From assembly GCA_964030475.1 (NCBI GenBank), contig CAXIPT010000012.1:296123-360122 (forward strand): a stretch of DNA of 64,000 nucleotides, in the 5' to 3' direction. This document shows positions 1 to 12,938 of the stretch, piece by piece. A model generated the notes under the pieces. The model had not been told where the DNA came from and searched no databases. It saw only the letters and a program-made list of their open reading frames with translations. The translations under genes and the position numbers were made by a program. This DNA comes from Tethya wilhelma (Eukaryota > Porifera > Demospongiae > Tethyida > Tethyidae). The first letter of the stretch is position 1, and every line of letters begins with the position of its first letter.

Positions 1-348
1 CCTCAAATGTCTGTTCATGATTATGGCCCCAAACCAATTTCCTGATCACCTTAGAATTTTTTTTTTTTCTGCATGTATAAAATCCATAAATACAAGAACG
101 AAAACATTTAATATGAAAATGTTTCCCAAGGATTTTCATTGTAACAATATATGTGTATCAATATCTATGAAGAGTCTACAAACTTCAATACAACAAAAAG
201 TCCTCACAACTTGCACACGTCACGTAGTTCACAGCTTAGTACAGTCGAGTCGAGCTAGTCTCTGAATCCAGGGATGGGATGGATATGCAAGATTCCCGAA
301 TATGCTGAGGGCGATTGTGCAAGCGATCACGATCACATGACTATTATG

Positions 349-356
349 TGACGTCA
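349..356. promoter_or_regulatory. CRE-like palindrome TGACGTCA upstream of MED26
   Basis: A perfect cAMP-response-element palindrome TGACGTCA lies 53 bp upstream of the MED26 start codon. Such sites bind CREB/ATF bZIP dimers and are common near animal promoters. Function here is inferred from sequence and position only. The rest of 1-409 shows no gene; no TATA box is evident. Confidence 0.4.
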
Positions 357-409
357 TGATTAAGATTGATATTGCAGTTCAGCTCAGGAGGCCGTGGTGA
401 GAACATGCC

Positions 410-3400
410 ATGTCGAGTGGCTCTATCCAGGCTCTGACAGATACTTTACTAACAGCTATTGATTCACAAGGAAATGTAAGCTGTATACTTTAATAAGAAA
501 TAAACCACAAAACCTGTAGAGCTTGTATCATAGATATTATAATATCTATGCTTGTATTATCTTGGAGCATGTTTGAATTATGTTATTGAAAATGTCTTCC
601 AGACATTATACTTAAGAGTAAAGGGTCCCCCACGGCCTTTGCTCTGTGGTATGCTTTCCCAAAGACTATTTCAGCGCTCCACACTACATGTATGTGTTTT
701 AGAGTAAGCCTAAATTCTTGTAAATTATGATATTTTACCTGTATGATGGCACATATATATCGTATATGAGAAGTACTAGGAAAGTATGATCGTGAGCTAA
801 AGTTGTGTCAATCAGCTTCTTAAATGTACATGCTCTTAAAATCACCACAAAAACTCACCAGTTCGGTAGAATATAAGTTTGGTGCTCTTTATATAGAATA
901 ATTTGTCTGTGTAGAGCACAGTATGACTATCAGAGTATAGTGGCACTTTTGTTCATTATCAAAATTGTTTTCACCATCACCTGACCATGTTCACATTTTA
1001 TAATTAGCCTGCTACTAAGGGACAACATATTTAACAGCATTAACTGATATAGAATATGTACTTTGCATAGTTGCCAACCTCCAACTAAACCTTAGCGGGA
1101 CATTAAAACCGTGTGGTTAGCCACGCCTTATTTACCTGATGACACACCCCTTTAATTGCAATAGTTCAAAGTGCAAAATGCTTTTTAGCGTAGCGGATTG
1201 TGAACTAGCGCTTCAGAAAGCTCAATATTTGGCATTTTAAATAGATTTGAGACATTTTTTGTCACCATAGAGTTGTTAAAAGCTAAATTTTGAGCTAAAA
1301 GGCTGCATTTTTCAAGAAAAGCGGGACACTTCGCTGCTTTTGGAGCAGGTCGGGACACGGCGGGACAGAGGTCAAAAAAGCGGGACTGTCCCGCCAGAAT
1401 CGGGACGGTTGGCAACTATGCCTTTGTGAAGCTAAATCTACCAATAGCCTAAATGGGAAGCCATCCAATGACAGAGGTGGTGACTACCAACTGCGCTCTA
1501 CTTGCATCTGCAACTATGGTCAAAATTTGACTTCATGAATTGCTATGTATACGTTTGACCATTGATTTCACTATATTTAAGCTTGACTGTGCATATGATG
1601 TTCCCCCATCTTGACACGATGTCGGCAACCTTTACCAACTCGGACTGTTTTGAATTTCTATTTTGACCATGAACCATCACTAAATTATTCTTGTTTTTAC
1701 TATAACCATAATCTTGACCAGTTGCCAAACAATTGGATAGAGGGAAAATACCTTCTTGTATAGGCTATACAGGGTCGGCCCCTTTTCCATCCACATCTAC
1801 CCTGTGGATGTACTTTATCTCTGTTTCAAGTGTTCTGGTTCTACTTAGCATGGTGCCAGCATGTTTTCTTGAGAGCTTCATTTTGTTATCTGTTTCACAG
1901 TTACAAAGCACTTATCTCTTGGCATCTAGCATCGTTTTCTCTAAATTAAGCTCTACCAAAACCATCAGTGTATTGTCCATTGAAAAGTACACAGGCTCTG
2001 GTTCTAGTGCCGAATATTTTCTCAGTGGAAAATGGACACTGATGGTTGTAGTGGAGCTAATTTTAGAGGAAAAGGATACCAGATACCAGGAGAGGAAGAT
2101 TGCTTTGTAAATCTACGTGTTGGGTGTTCACTCCAACAGTTTGAACTTTTGACTGAGTACTTAATGTCATTATGTTATGAGAATTATGCATAATTAGTGC
2201 ATGATGTTCAAATGTTTTGCATTGCCTGTGTTTATGTGTTTGTACATTTATCATCAGTTTTTGAAATGCAATTATATTGTTCCTTGATGTTGGCTATCAT
2301 CACAGCACGATAGTAGTTACTGACACAATATTCACTGGGTTCACATTTTAGCATTTAATCATGCTACTTTTGTAAGTATCTCAGCCATTTCATATACTCT
2401 ACTACTATCTATGCTATAGAGCTTGCTCTGGCTTGCATCTCATGCTCACGCTCTAAGAATTTAACTGTATGAGTGTGGCCTCGAAGTTTAGTGCTTAGAT
2501 CTTGGAAACTACAAAGATTCTTTATGTAATTTTTGTAGATAATCTCAATTCTTTTACCTTGGTATACCGCTTTTGAAGACTGGACTAGCCATTCTTGAGT
2601 TATAGTTGGAACAAACACACACACAGACAAAATGACTACCTTAATGCTAGGTGTGCATGTGCACCAAGGGCTAATAACAGCCAATCTCAACATAGAGATA
2701 GTCAAATTTAATTCTTCCAGTACATTGCAATAGAGTAGTAAATTCTTCGTTTTAGACCAGTTGTTCAACCTTAAAAGTTGTATAGAAGTGGGAGGCAGCA
2801 ATGCTTACACTGCACATGGAATGAAACCTTGTAGACAGGTGTGATACTAAAGTAACCATAGCAAGTACATACAGAAAGTCTATTTGCATTCACTCAAGCC
2901 CCAGAAGTATATGCAGTCACTATTTATGTTCAAAACACAGATAAATAGCAGTTACTGTAGCTGCTTAAACTATTGAAATTGGTTGATATTCAGCCAAGTT
3001 ATTGCAAGAAAACCAAGACTCCCATGCAAATGAAAACAAATGCTCTAGTGAATGCAAAGCAGTTGTTACTTGTAGTGTCAGGTGGAGTGTCTTGAATATT
3101 GATTCTCTTTGAGAGATGGTTAATGATATAAGAAATTGTTCATCGAAATATTTTTAATTCAGCAAATGTATCATTTTCCTGGTCTCCTTGCCCTGTATTT
3201 TTCTGAAAGAGGTTAATTGCTGTTTGCATTAATTAGTATAGCAATAAAATGTGGGTTTCAAGTCCTTCATATTTTTGTACAACACTATATACATGTAGCG
3301 AGCACATTTTTGACACTCTATACAATCATATTTATAACAGGGAAGGAAAGATTTTTCCTACCATGTTTATACTTATACTGTACAATGCAAAAGTTTATAT

Positions 3401-6389
3401 CTTGATCACATCCATTGTCTACTTTAAGGTTCTTGACATGAGCACTGTGCTGGAGGTAGTATCAATACTTGAGAAGACACATGTTACTGCTGAAGATCTC
3501 AAGGTACCTTCAAACTGTGTTATACATTACTTGTAAGGAGAGTGGATCACATGAGTATTCAGGTTGTCAGTGCTAATTTTGTAGTTTGATGCAAAGTCAA
3601 GCCGTAACCAGCCTATTATTTATAATCTTTCTGCTATCCGCTTGCTGCTTCTATTACAAATCACAATCTACTGTTTATTTTCCACTGTTGAACCATAGTT
3701 GAACTCCAATTTAAACGTGGGCAAGCTAAGATATCAATCGCAGTGCCCACGCACACTAATCACCCTTCTACCACCCTTCTACCCCACGTGATTTTAGATA
3801 CCAGGCTCCCTCTCCATGACTCTGCACCCACCAGAAATTAAGTGTCAGCATGGTATCTAAAATCAATATACAACTAGCAACTTTCTTTCTTTACAAGTTT
3901 TGTAGCTGCTCGTAGCGCTCAGTGATATTGAATATTGCTTCTCTGTGTAGAACAAATAGTTTGACGTCATTATTCTAACCACCATGCCCACGCATTTATT
4001 CTTTAGCAACAATTGATGTCATACAATTGATTCTAAATAGATACCAGGCTCCCTCTTTCTTTGCGCCCTTCATTTTCATTTGCTGAAAAGGAGCCTGTGA
4101 ACGAGGCTAGGTGTCATTTATGTGATTGTGGATGCCAGGCTGTTCCCATAATGCTTGGTAATAAAAGTATGCAGAGAGGGCCTGGTTTGTTTGTTGTTGT
4201 TTGCTATGTTGTAATGAAAGAACCATTAATTTGCTACAACTAACATTATTTTGTTGAAAATCACTATGCAGAACTCAGTCTCGTTACCAACTCCTTCCGT
4301 CTTCTTAGATGATCAAAATTAGCAATGCCATAATCTGAGAGTTTGTCTCTCCACTAATTTATGGTAGTTACTGTTTACCCATAGATTACACAGAGCAGTA
4401 CAGCTGTCACAGCTCAGACCCAGTTTGCCACCCAAAAATCTTAGGCAAATCACACTATTGTATGATAACATTTGGCAAACTGAGAACTGTAGAGTGCCTC
4501 ATCACAGCAAACAAGTATGTAATTTATCACACGATATTTTTAAAGATTCAGCACCTTTTACCATATTATTGAAATTTACCTCTAATATTTAGCAAAGGTC
4601 ATCACTTGCTAATGAATGCAATTGAGCATACACACAAAATAATCTCTAAAAGTTCAGGCCTTCCGCAACACATATTTAATGTTTCGCCAGTTGCAAAGTT
4701 TAGCCTTCCCCTCTCTTTTCTCCTCACCCATATTTTATGGGAAAGGCCTGGGTACAAGGCTAGTTTTTCTTGGTTGTAAAGATTTGCACCCACAAATTTT
4801 ATCACTGCCCCTGAGCTGCTCTTCTGGAGAGTCAGTAATGCTACACTGTCAAGCAAACAAACAACTTACTATACAACATGAATACTGTGACCATTTCGCT
4901 AACGTTTTTCTCTTGATTATATGCATGCATATAACATATAATTTGTTCACAATAATATCTATTGTTTTTCCATGCATACTTTCAGAGCACACGACTGGGC
5001 AAGTTTGTCAACATGATAAGACGGAGGATAGTTGATGAGCACAAGTCTCTTGCCAAGAGACTAAAGAAATTAGTAAAGCAATGGCAGCAGCTCCTTCAAA
5101 GTAAAACTCCTAATGGATTATCATTATCCACTCCATCTCCATCGCCAAAACCCAGTGCAACTGCTGCTGTTCCAAATAAACCATCTACTGAGTCTTCTTT
5201 ACCTCAGTTACATACTACTACTAAACCAGAAGAAACTGAAAAAGCTCTTGATACTGAAGTACATGCTCTTCCAGTCCCCAGTAGTAGTAGCTCTCAATCT
5301 GTTCCCAGTAACACTAGTTCATCTTCTCCACCCACTCAGCCTCTAAGGCAAACTGCTGCAACAAACTTTGCTAGAAATCGCATCAAAATGATGCAAATGC
5401 TCTCAAGTGTTCATAGACCAAGTGCACAGTTTACACAGCCCCAACCTCTATTACAAAATGTGCAACAACAGCAACAAGAGGTGCAAAACGAAGGTCTACC
5501 ACAGCAAACATTGGCACCAAGTAGCAAAAGCGATCAAGAACCAATACAGACACATTTGACAAGTTCACCTAATCCCAAAGCTGAAAATGCTAATCCTTGC
5601 ATGAAAGAGGCATCAAATTTTGTTCCCCTGGATTCTGTAAAGTTTAATTCTAGTGAAAATGATCACCGAACAACTTCTACATTGCCTTCTTTTCAAACAC
5701 TTATATCTGCACCTCACCTTGAACAGAGTACTTGCTTAGAAACTCTTCATCATGATTCCATCACAATCTCAGTTCCTTCCAAGCCACATTGTTTGTCAGT
5801 GAATAGTCTCTTGGCTGCCTCAAACAAGGAATGTGATATGCTTCCAGAAAGGAGTTCACCATCTCCTGAGTGCCTCACTGTAAGCATCCCACAAAATGTC
5901 ATAAAACTAAACCAGAAGAGTTTTGTTGACACTAAAACTGATAGTTCATTAACTTTTGCTGAAGAAGAATCTACCTGCAGAAACAAACTGACCAATGAAA
6001 GTCTCACTGTTAGTATTAGAACACATCTGCTACGAAGAGTCCCTTCTGGTCTTGATAACAGTACCATCAAGTTAAAGAACTCTGTTTCAAGAGATTCTTC
6101 AAAATTGGATGCCTCTTATATTCAAGCTGGTTCCCATCCTTCTTATATCAGTGTAGCCAAGAATAATTTGAGTGATTCTCATTTAAGGTTCAGATCATGT
6201 TTGGAGCATCAACAATCTATAAAACCTCTCAAACCTACTGGAGCTCTTCAAGGGGTGGATGGGTGTTTAGGGGAAGATGGTGCTTGGTATGCTTGGTCAG
6301 ATACAATTCAAGGACAAAATTTGTCTGTAACTGTGTTACCGTATATTTATGTTGATGGTCTTGACAATGATACTGATTTTTATCATTAA
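410..6389 (+). CDS. MED26: MED26, Mediator complex subunit 26 (3 exons)
   Basis: Exons 410-475, 3429-3503 and 4986-6389 join in phase 0 at GT-AG introns (donors GTAAGC and GTACCT) to give about 514 residues. An ATG at 405 runs into a stop after ten codons, so 410 is the start. MED26 is the metazoan Mediator subunit that uses a TFIIS-N (LW-type) domain to recruit elongation factors to RNA polymerase II. Residues 1-85 carry that domain: a leader with LLTAIDSQGN, then VLEVVSILEK, then TRLGKFVN and a basic helix ending in VKQWQQLL. This matches vertebrate MED26 closely in order and spacing. The middle is a long Ser/Thr/Pro/Gln-rich linker with Gln runs around residue 210. The C-terminus has the conserved end motif VLPYIYVDG near residues 500-510, which in the family docks to Mediator. 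All of exon 3 is one 467-codon open frame. Membralin begins 217 bp downstream on the same strand. The identification rests on both ends of the protein. Confidence 0.9.
476..3428. other. MED26 intron 1, repeats, no gene recognised
   Basis: A 2.95-kb intron. It holds the TIR element at 1066-1421 and, around 1520-1740, a region with several TTGACC/GGTCA-type motifs weakly resembling the repeat at 6930-7190. Open frames at 1733-2110 (+) and 2409-2801 (-) have no recognisable domain and their composition looks non-coding. Confidence 0.6.
1066..1421. mobile_element. MITE with 14-15 bp perfect TIRs
   Basis: The sequence GCATAGTTGCCAACC at 1065-1079 is matched by its exact reverse complement at 1407-1421. 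Candidate target duplication CTTTG flanks both sides (1061-1065 and 1422-1426). The interior contains repeated GCGGGAC motifs near the right end. There is no coding capacity. It lies in MED26 intron 1. The superfamily is not assigned. Confidence 0.6.
3640..4060 (-). repeat. Dispersed repeat family A, copy 1 (MED26 intron 2)
   Basis: This segment matches, in reverse orientation, sequences at 20115-20390 and 27195-27345. Shared blocks include the stretch around GAATAAATGCGTGGG with nearby TGACGTCA, and the stretch around TGTAGCTGCTCGTAG. It is non-coding. The rest of intron 2 (3504-4985) has no gene; a pair of short inverted segments around 4695-4765 resembles the TIR AGCCTCGTACCCAGG found at 59669. 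Confidence 0.5.
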
Positions 6390-6606
6390 AATATTATTAT
6401 GCACCACAATTATTCATGTAATAATTATGAATGGTTTGATTCTGCTTCGGCGCATTGTAATGGTCGTCATGTTGTCTGGCCCAGCAATTGCAAGCAAATC
6501 TCATTTGACCCGGTCGGCTGCAGCCTGAGGACCTCATTGAGTCTCACTTGACCCTGACGACCTTTACTCACAAGAGTTGGAGTAGCACAAAAGCACTTGG
6601 TCTATA

Positions 6607-9600
6607 ATGGAACAAGAGGTCCTTCGAACTAGAAATGCTGCTTTTGCACTCATCTACTTCCGATCTACTACTGCTTACAAACACTATATCCCAAGGTCTA
6701 TTCAATGGAGTCTGGAAGTGTTTCTATTAGTAATGGTAAGTTTCTTCATATCTATAGTTTGTTGAAGTTCAGTATCAGATCACGAACAGTTCTGTACCTA
6801 CTATTTTGTTTGGAGTATCTATGTGCCATAGTATGCCTAGCCTTGAAAGAGGCCCTTTCTGAACCATTAAACCTCAAAGAGAGTGATCATAGCAGTCTTA
6901 TACTGTGACATAATAAATTGGACATATTTATTCAAGGAGTGGCAGCTACCAGACTGTCACTTAGTACATGCACTGACGACTGCAGTCAAGATTTTGCCCT
7001 CTAAAGTTTCCATTTTGACCGTTGACCGTCGCAAAATTTCAATCTTGGCCGTTGACCAAACGGTGATATGTCATGCTTGGCTCATTAGTGATGACCATTA
7101 CCCATTTTGTTCATTTTGAAATTTCATTTTGACCATTGACTTGCACTAAAACCTCAATTTGACCGCGGTTGCAGGTGCAAGTACACACCCCTTAATATTT
7201 TACTGGCAAAGTTGGTTTGAATGTTGCACATTATACTTCACATATTAAACATGGCTCTCTAGATATATATGCTACTGTTGTGTGCAATAATGTGTGTATT
7301 CTAATGTACATGATTATGCTTTCTGCAGGCCTCACTGTTGCTCTTCCTGTGGAGTTATGTTCATAACACCTATATCATCAATCCTACGGATTGTTTTGAT
7401 GAATTCATAGAAAAACCATTCCCTAGTAATACAATTCTTCAAATTGAAGCATATTCAAACACTTCTTTCCTCTGGAGACATAGGCAGATAGAATTGGATA
7501 CCTTGTATAGGTCATACCACATTGCTAACAATACTGAACATCAGAGAACCCTATTGATGAAATATTGCAACTCCTTACTTCCAAATGTTACTAGAGCTCA
7601 CTATTTGTGTGAGGCTGCACTCAATAACTTTCCTGATTTACTTTCATTAGAAAATACTTCAAGCAGTGTGAGCCATGGACATTACTTTAAAGTGAACAAA
7701 ATTGACATAGATCAAAATATTTTCTCTAACAAGGAAAAATTTATAGAGGAATTCATTGATATTTATTCCCTTTACGACCTTTTGGGATCACATGGTAAGC
7801 CAGTAGAGTGTAAGTATTGTGTAGATTTGTCCCCAGACTCTGTTTTTTCTGAATGCTGACTGCTACAAAATAGAACGAGAGAGAGCCTAGTGCATGCAAT
7901 TGATGTGGCCCAGCCAAATCAGTATGTTAGTATTCTTGCAGAGATTAGGAACAAGGCTAAGAAATATGTACAGCTCTCTCTACACCTAAGTAATGTGTAC
8001 ATTAATCCTATCATAAATGAGATATCATATGTGCTAGAGAGAAGCTGAGCCTAGGCTATGATATTGTGACACGACTGCAATGTTGCATTTGAAAACTTGA
8101 AATTTATGAGGGTTGTTGTGTTATTTCTGCAAAATGCACTATATTGAAGATTTTCTAGCTATCAATTATGAGCAAAAGCGTGGGCTCTGGGACTTAGAGT
8201 GTGGGCACATTGTAGTTTAAATTACTGTACAGGAGTTGCTTTTGCTTTGTTATAACCATGGAAAAGCATAATTATAATAACTACACATACACTGCTATTG
8301 TTGGTCCTTATATTGTGGTGAGTGGGCCCAGAAAGGCTAAAAGAACATTTCCATGCACCTCCTGACTCATCAATTAGGGTTCAAACAAATATATTATTAT
8401 GACCAACCTTATACTAATGCTAAGTAAAGAATTTTGAAGTGCATGAAGTAATAATTATTGAGGGCTCACAAGCTAAACTCACAGTCTTCTTATAGTAGTT
8501 TTATTATAGAGCACATAAATGATGTAATATGTACAAAAAGGTGGTGTGCAAGTCAACTGTGTTGACCTTCCTCTGTTTAAGTGGGCAAGAAACAGTGTGC
8601 CTGCACTCTTTTTCGCCAATTAAGTTAAAATACTAGAACTTCGAAGAGGTAGTTAAAAATTAATTTTAAATTTAGTCACTTTTAGCTAAAATACTAAATT
8701 TCAGTCATACTAAATTTTGAGCTATTTGTGAATATTTTTTTCCAGTGGTAAAACAGTTGTCATATGATTATACTGTTTTGGAATTCACTCAAGAACCTGG
8801 TTACCTTAGTTTGATGCATTCAACTCGTTCATTATTGAATATCACTACTCACAAGATATACATAGGTATATATTATGTCAGAAACCTCAGAACTATTGCT
8901 GTAAAAGTAAACTAAGCTATATAGATCATAATATTCTAGTGGTATATGATGATGGTTCGATCAATTCATTTTAATGTTACAGATCCTGACAAATCAACCT
9001 GTTTTGGAGGTTCCTTTGGACGATTTTTGACTCGGTACTTTCTTGGTTATGACATGATGATAATATCCAGTTTCAGACATCTTTTACCAGTTGATCAAGG
9101 TATGGATGGGTACACAGTTTAGTTGATATGGCACATTGTATTGCTTCTGGAATCAGTACATAGACACATATACTTAGCAAGAATGTATACATGGGTTTTT
9201 CATTATGGTTTGCTCTAATTCCCAAAGCGTGTACATTACTGAAGGTTTGCTCCACATACATACATGTCAAAACCATTATTGTGCAGAAACCGGATATGTG
9301 AAGAATTTGCTGACTGGAAGCTTGTACTATTATAAAGTTCAGTGGATGGGCAAGTGGAGATATTTTGCTGGAGTCTTGCCTGCTCTTTTTTTTGTAAGGC
9401 TTGTTTTCTATTTGTTGTCATGAATATACTTGTATATTGCATATTTTTCATTACTGTAGACATTAGTAGCTTCCATACTGTCTCGCCAAGTTCACTTTAA
9501 TCTATTCAAGTTTTTCAGTGAGTCACTTGATTACTATGGATAGTAACCTAGGGACATCTTTGTGCATCACTATTGATGCCGAACTATCTAGCCTAGCTAA

Positions 9601-12050
9601 ACATTTACATGAAGTCATATGCCAGAGAAATAACCCACTCAAAAAGTATAAGCAGCTGGATATAATATCCTCCATTTCGGGAACCTCCATTCCGCTAAGC
9701 TTGCTATTAGTGTAGTAATGGTAAAGACACTTGTGGTTGATTTACCTCCCTCCCTCTGCTCCATTCATGTCCAGAAATGCATGCTGAGCACTACTACAGT
9801 TTTACTTCCAAGCATTCAAAATTGAAAGTCATAGGCACTATAGTCCTGCATGAATTAGTAAATATATTTAATACAAGGGACAGTGCTCTGTGGCAATTGA
9901 TTGTTTGTTGTTCTTTTCTCCCACACATATATATATGCATATAGTTACTGGTTTATGCTGAATTCTTCACCAATTCAGTGTTGCTTATCATATGTGCACA
10001 TATGATTATTACTTTAGCACATTTTTTTGCAGATCATATTCAACTTCTTCTGAATCAGGGCATACCCATGCCTGTTCAAATTGGTGCTCAAGTTCCTTTC
10101 CTGATTGTAACATATGCTGCTATTGGTAAGAGTGGAGCTGATTCTGTTCAACCTGTATTATTTTGTCAATTAAGGGTGAGGGTGGTTATAATTTTGGCCG
10201 TAAACTCTGTAGTTGCTTAAATCTAATGTTTAATTTGTATACTTTTTTCAGTAGTTGGTAGTTATGGGCAATTTTTAGAAATTTACAGCAGTGGTTATAT
10301 TTTTGCACATAATATTATGTTTAATACTGGAAAGATTATGTAGAGTCTTTGCCTTATCTTAGAAAGACCATATAGAATTATCACAGCATTCGTTAGTGTA
10401 ATTATATATCTGTGATTTGAAAAGAGCTATGTAGTGAACATTATCTGCCTCCTTCCACGCAGGTTTGATAATTGTAATGAGTGAGGTGCTACATGATGAC
10501 AGTATGTTTTGTCTCATGATGATTGGTACTGTTTGGGAAGCAGATCAATTTTATGCTGTCTACTGTAGGCAGAAAATTTCACAGCTCTACTTTCCTTGGT
10601 ATGGTGTCATATATAATTATTATACTTTTAATATTGTAAGCAGAATTATATCAGTGACAAGTCATAAATCTTGCAAACCACATGGTCAAATCACTTATAG
10701 CCTGCATGCAAACGATTCAGATTGAAACAAAAATAGATGAATTGATTACACTGTTTTTGTTTTAGCATGCTGCCACAAGTTTTGTTTGTCTGATTTGATC
10801 ATAACTACATGATTCAAGGTTTATATTAATTTCCTTCATATTGCTATATAATTTGTACTCTGTTTTTATGTACTGGCATCGAAACTGCCAATATTACAAC
10901 TCATGGCACCTTAGTGCATGACTATTGTGTGTGTTGTCTGATCTATTATCAGTGGCACTTTGTATAGGAATAGTTATTTGTGACTTAGTATCTTGCTAGC
11001 CTGATACCTAGCTATCATCGTTAGGCCTAGTCATGCTCATTGGCATGTTCATGGCATTCCACTGTGTGTAGCAAACATCTCTGCTAACAGTATAGTTGTA
11101 TCCACAGTTAGAGACACTGAGTAGCTTGCAGTAGACACATCGAAACAGCCTTGAAGCGTCCAGTTAAACAGCTAACTTAATTATGCTGCCATATGGATGA
11201 TCATATGCACCTCATCGTTAGTGACCCAAGTTAAGGTCAACTAACTATATGCTACTTCTTCTGTGCTGTATATATGACTAGAAAAGTAGCAATTGCACCC
11301 TCCTTGCTCATAGAAGAGGTGTGACAACCATACCTCATTACTGAGCTGGCATTGCACAAATTGCCAATTAACCCTATTCCTCACACGTAATGTATTACAC
11401 CCATTCGCCGAGTTAGAACAGAAATGGATACCACCAGACTACCAAAGCACTTGGCTGCCTAATTTAGCAATGATATACCAACACAGATTACCAAACTTCA
11501 CTGTAGTTCCTTAAATCTGTGCTCTTGGAAAACATCATGCTGCCAGCTCAGCAATGAGGAATGGTTGTCGCACCTTCTCTGCCTTGCTTAGGATTTTAAT
11601 AAGATCATGTGATCAAATATCATGTAATAAATTGTGTATATAAGTGGGGCAATATAAGTGTCACACAATTTTTGTGCATCTTACAAATACTAACTGTACT
11701 CATATGCTCTAACCTATAGGTTTTTCTTCCTATATCATTTTCTGCCCTATGCATACTATATTCGTTTCAATGGACAATTCTGGTTTATTCCATTCTTATT
11801 GCATTGGATTATGCTCCAGGTACTTTTATTTTTTAATTTCTAATAACAAATATCGATTTATCTTTTTGTGCTATCACCATTCACCTGTATGTCCCAAATT
11901 GTTCACATACAGCATGCTATGTTGTTTTTCATCCATCATTGTGAGATACCAGCTCCCCATCGTAATCAAGAAATCATATTCCACTTAGAACCACCAGTTG
12001 TTCAAGATGACTTGGGTGGACCTGAGCAACCACAGCATCAGAGACAATAG
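6607..12050 (+). CDS. TMEM259: Membralin (TMEM259), multipass ER membrane protein (10 exons)
   Basis: Exons: 6607-6735, 7329-7794, 8746-8865, 8983-9099, 9287-9393, 9460-9517, 10033-10125, 10463-10598, 11720-11819, 11913-12050. They join in consistent phase with GT-AG introns and give 487 residues. An in-frame stop at 6583 supports the ATG at 6607. Membralin is an ER membrane protein linked in mammals to ER-associated degradation and neuronal survival. Evidence: a first membrane segment after residue 35 followed by the luminal CFDEF region; CFGGSFGRFLTRYFLGYD in exon 4, matching the family's CFGDRFSRLLLDEFLGYD block; membrane helices in exons 5-7; the block IVMSEVLHDD...WEADQFYAVYC in exon 8; YYIRFNGQFWFIPF in exon 9; and FFIHHCEIPA in exon 10, matching the family's YFFHHYELPA. 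It is shorter than vertebrate membralins (about 620 residues), mainly in the C-terminal tail. No frameshift is seen. The weakest junction is exon 6, whose donor GTGAGT comes after only 58 bp. Confidence 0.9.
6930..7190 (-). repeat. GGTCA-rich dispersed repeat in membralin intron 1
   Basis: This copy carries multiple TTGACC/TGACC motifs and ends in a block around GCGGTTGCAGGTGCAAGTAC. The reverse complement, with the same order of motifs, is at 36880-37140. It is non-coding and dispersed, therefore a mobile repeat of unknown class. The clustered half-site motifs resemble nuclear-receptor half-sites; that meaning is inference. Confidence 0.5.
7795..8745. other. Membralin intron 2, no feature recognised
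   Basis: AT-rich intron sequence without a coding frame or a clear repeat partner in the window. Acceptor TTTTTTCCAG at 8736-8745. Confidence 0.6.
10599..11719. other. Membralin intron 8, no feature recognised
   Basis: Longest membralin intron (1.1 kb). I see no open frame with a recognisable domain and no clear inverted repeat. Donor GTATGG, acceptor CTATAG. Confidence 0.6.
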
Positions 12051-12868
12051 GTGTGTATATTATTGTAGGATACACGGTTCTATTCTATAACTGTAAAGCA
12101 CTTTTAGTACACAAATATCACATGATGATTCTCAGAATAGTGATTTATCCCTACATGTACAGTACATTAATTTATTCAAAATAATTATTGTTTGTTTAAT
12201 TTCTGGCTGACTTTGGGGTGCTGATATGGGCTAATACCGCATGAAAGTATGGCAATTAAATATTGCACACCCTTATTTGGACGTATACAATAGGCGTGGC
12301 ATAGCTTTACGCTCCAATAAAGCACAAAGCCTCAGATCTCAGAGGTCCAAGTTGCAGTGCATGAGAAATGTTTGCTAGTATCATCAGTAGTATGGACAAG
12401 CTTTGCTACGTACCTAATTATAGGTCTCAGGCTATGGGACAACAAAGTACAGTTGTTTGCGATGTATGTAAAATTAATTTTACTTCCATGCTTAGTAAGC
12501 ACGTATCGTGAGAATTTACACAAAGTATTACCTAGTATAACTCTTTAGAAGAAGTTTGATCATAATATATTATATAGCCGAAAATATTGACAGGGATTTT
12601 AACTCAGTGATGGTTTTATAGTCAAACTATCATGCTAATTTAAGTCCGCCAATATTTTGACCGCTGTAATAGTATTATTAACACAAATTATGCACAAACA
12701 CTAACGAAATTACCTTCAATATTTATATACATTGTATCGAGACTAATTTTTTTACTGACAATAATTTCCTGTTATACAATCATTATGGATTGCAACCAGC
12801 AGTCAATTGCTAGTCGGTCATAATGACTACTGATTTTTTAATAGAACATCACACAAATAATATAATGT
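12051..12868. other. Convergent intergenic spacer
   Basis: AT-rich spacer between the 3' ends of membralin (+) and the Ig/FN3 gene (-). AATAAA at 12316-12321 (+) is a possible polyadenylation signal for membralin. Open frames at 12332-12548 on both strands overlap each other and look non-coding. No membrane-spanning exon for the minus-strand gene could be found here. Confidence 0.5.
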
Positions 12869-12874
12869 TTTATT
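12869..12874 (-). terminator. AATAAA poly(A) signal of the Ig/FN3 gene
   Basis: AATAAA on the minus strand, 65 nt beyond the stop codon at 12939-12941. It supports reading exon 7 through to that stop as a terminal exon. Confidence 0.45.
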
Positions 12875-12938
12875 TAAATCACCACTACAGGCCTCTTTAT
12901 ATAACAAAAATTATAATAGTGAACCTAGCTCTAAATCT

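Noticed and set aside
1733..2110. 125-codon plus-strand open frame in MED26 intron 1
   Set aside because: Apparent hydrophobic stretches come from TTT/CTT-rich DNA; no recognisable family on either strand.
2409..2801. 130-codon minus-strand open frame in MED26 intron 1
   Set aside because: No domain, composition typical of AT-rich intron, no splice or start context; likely chance.
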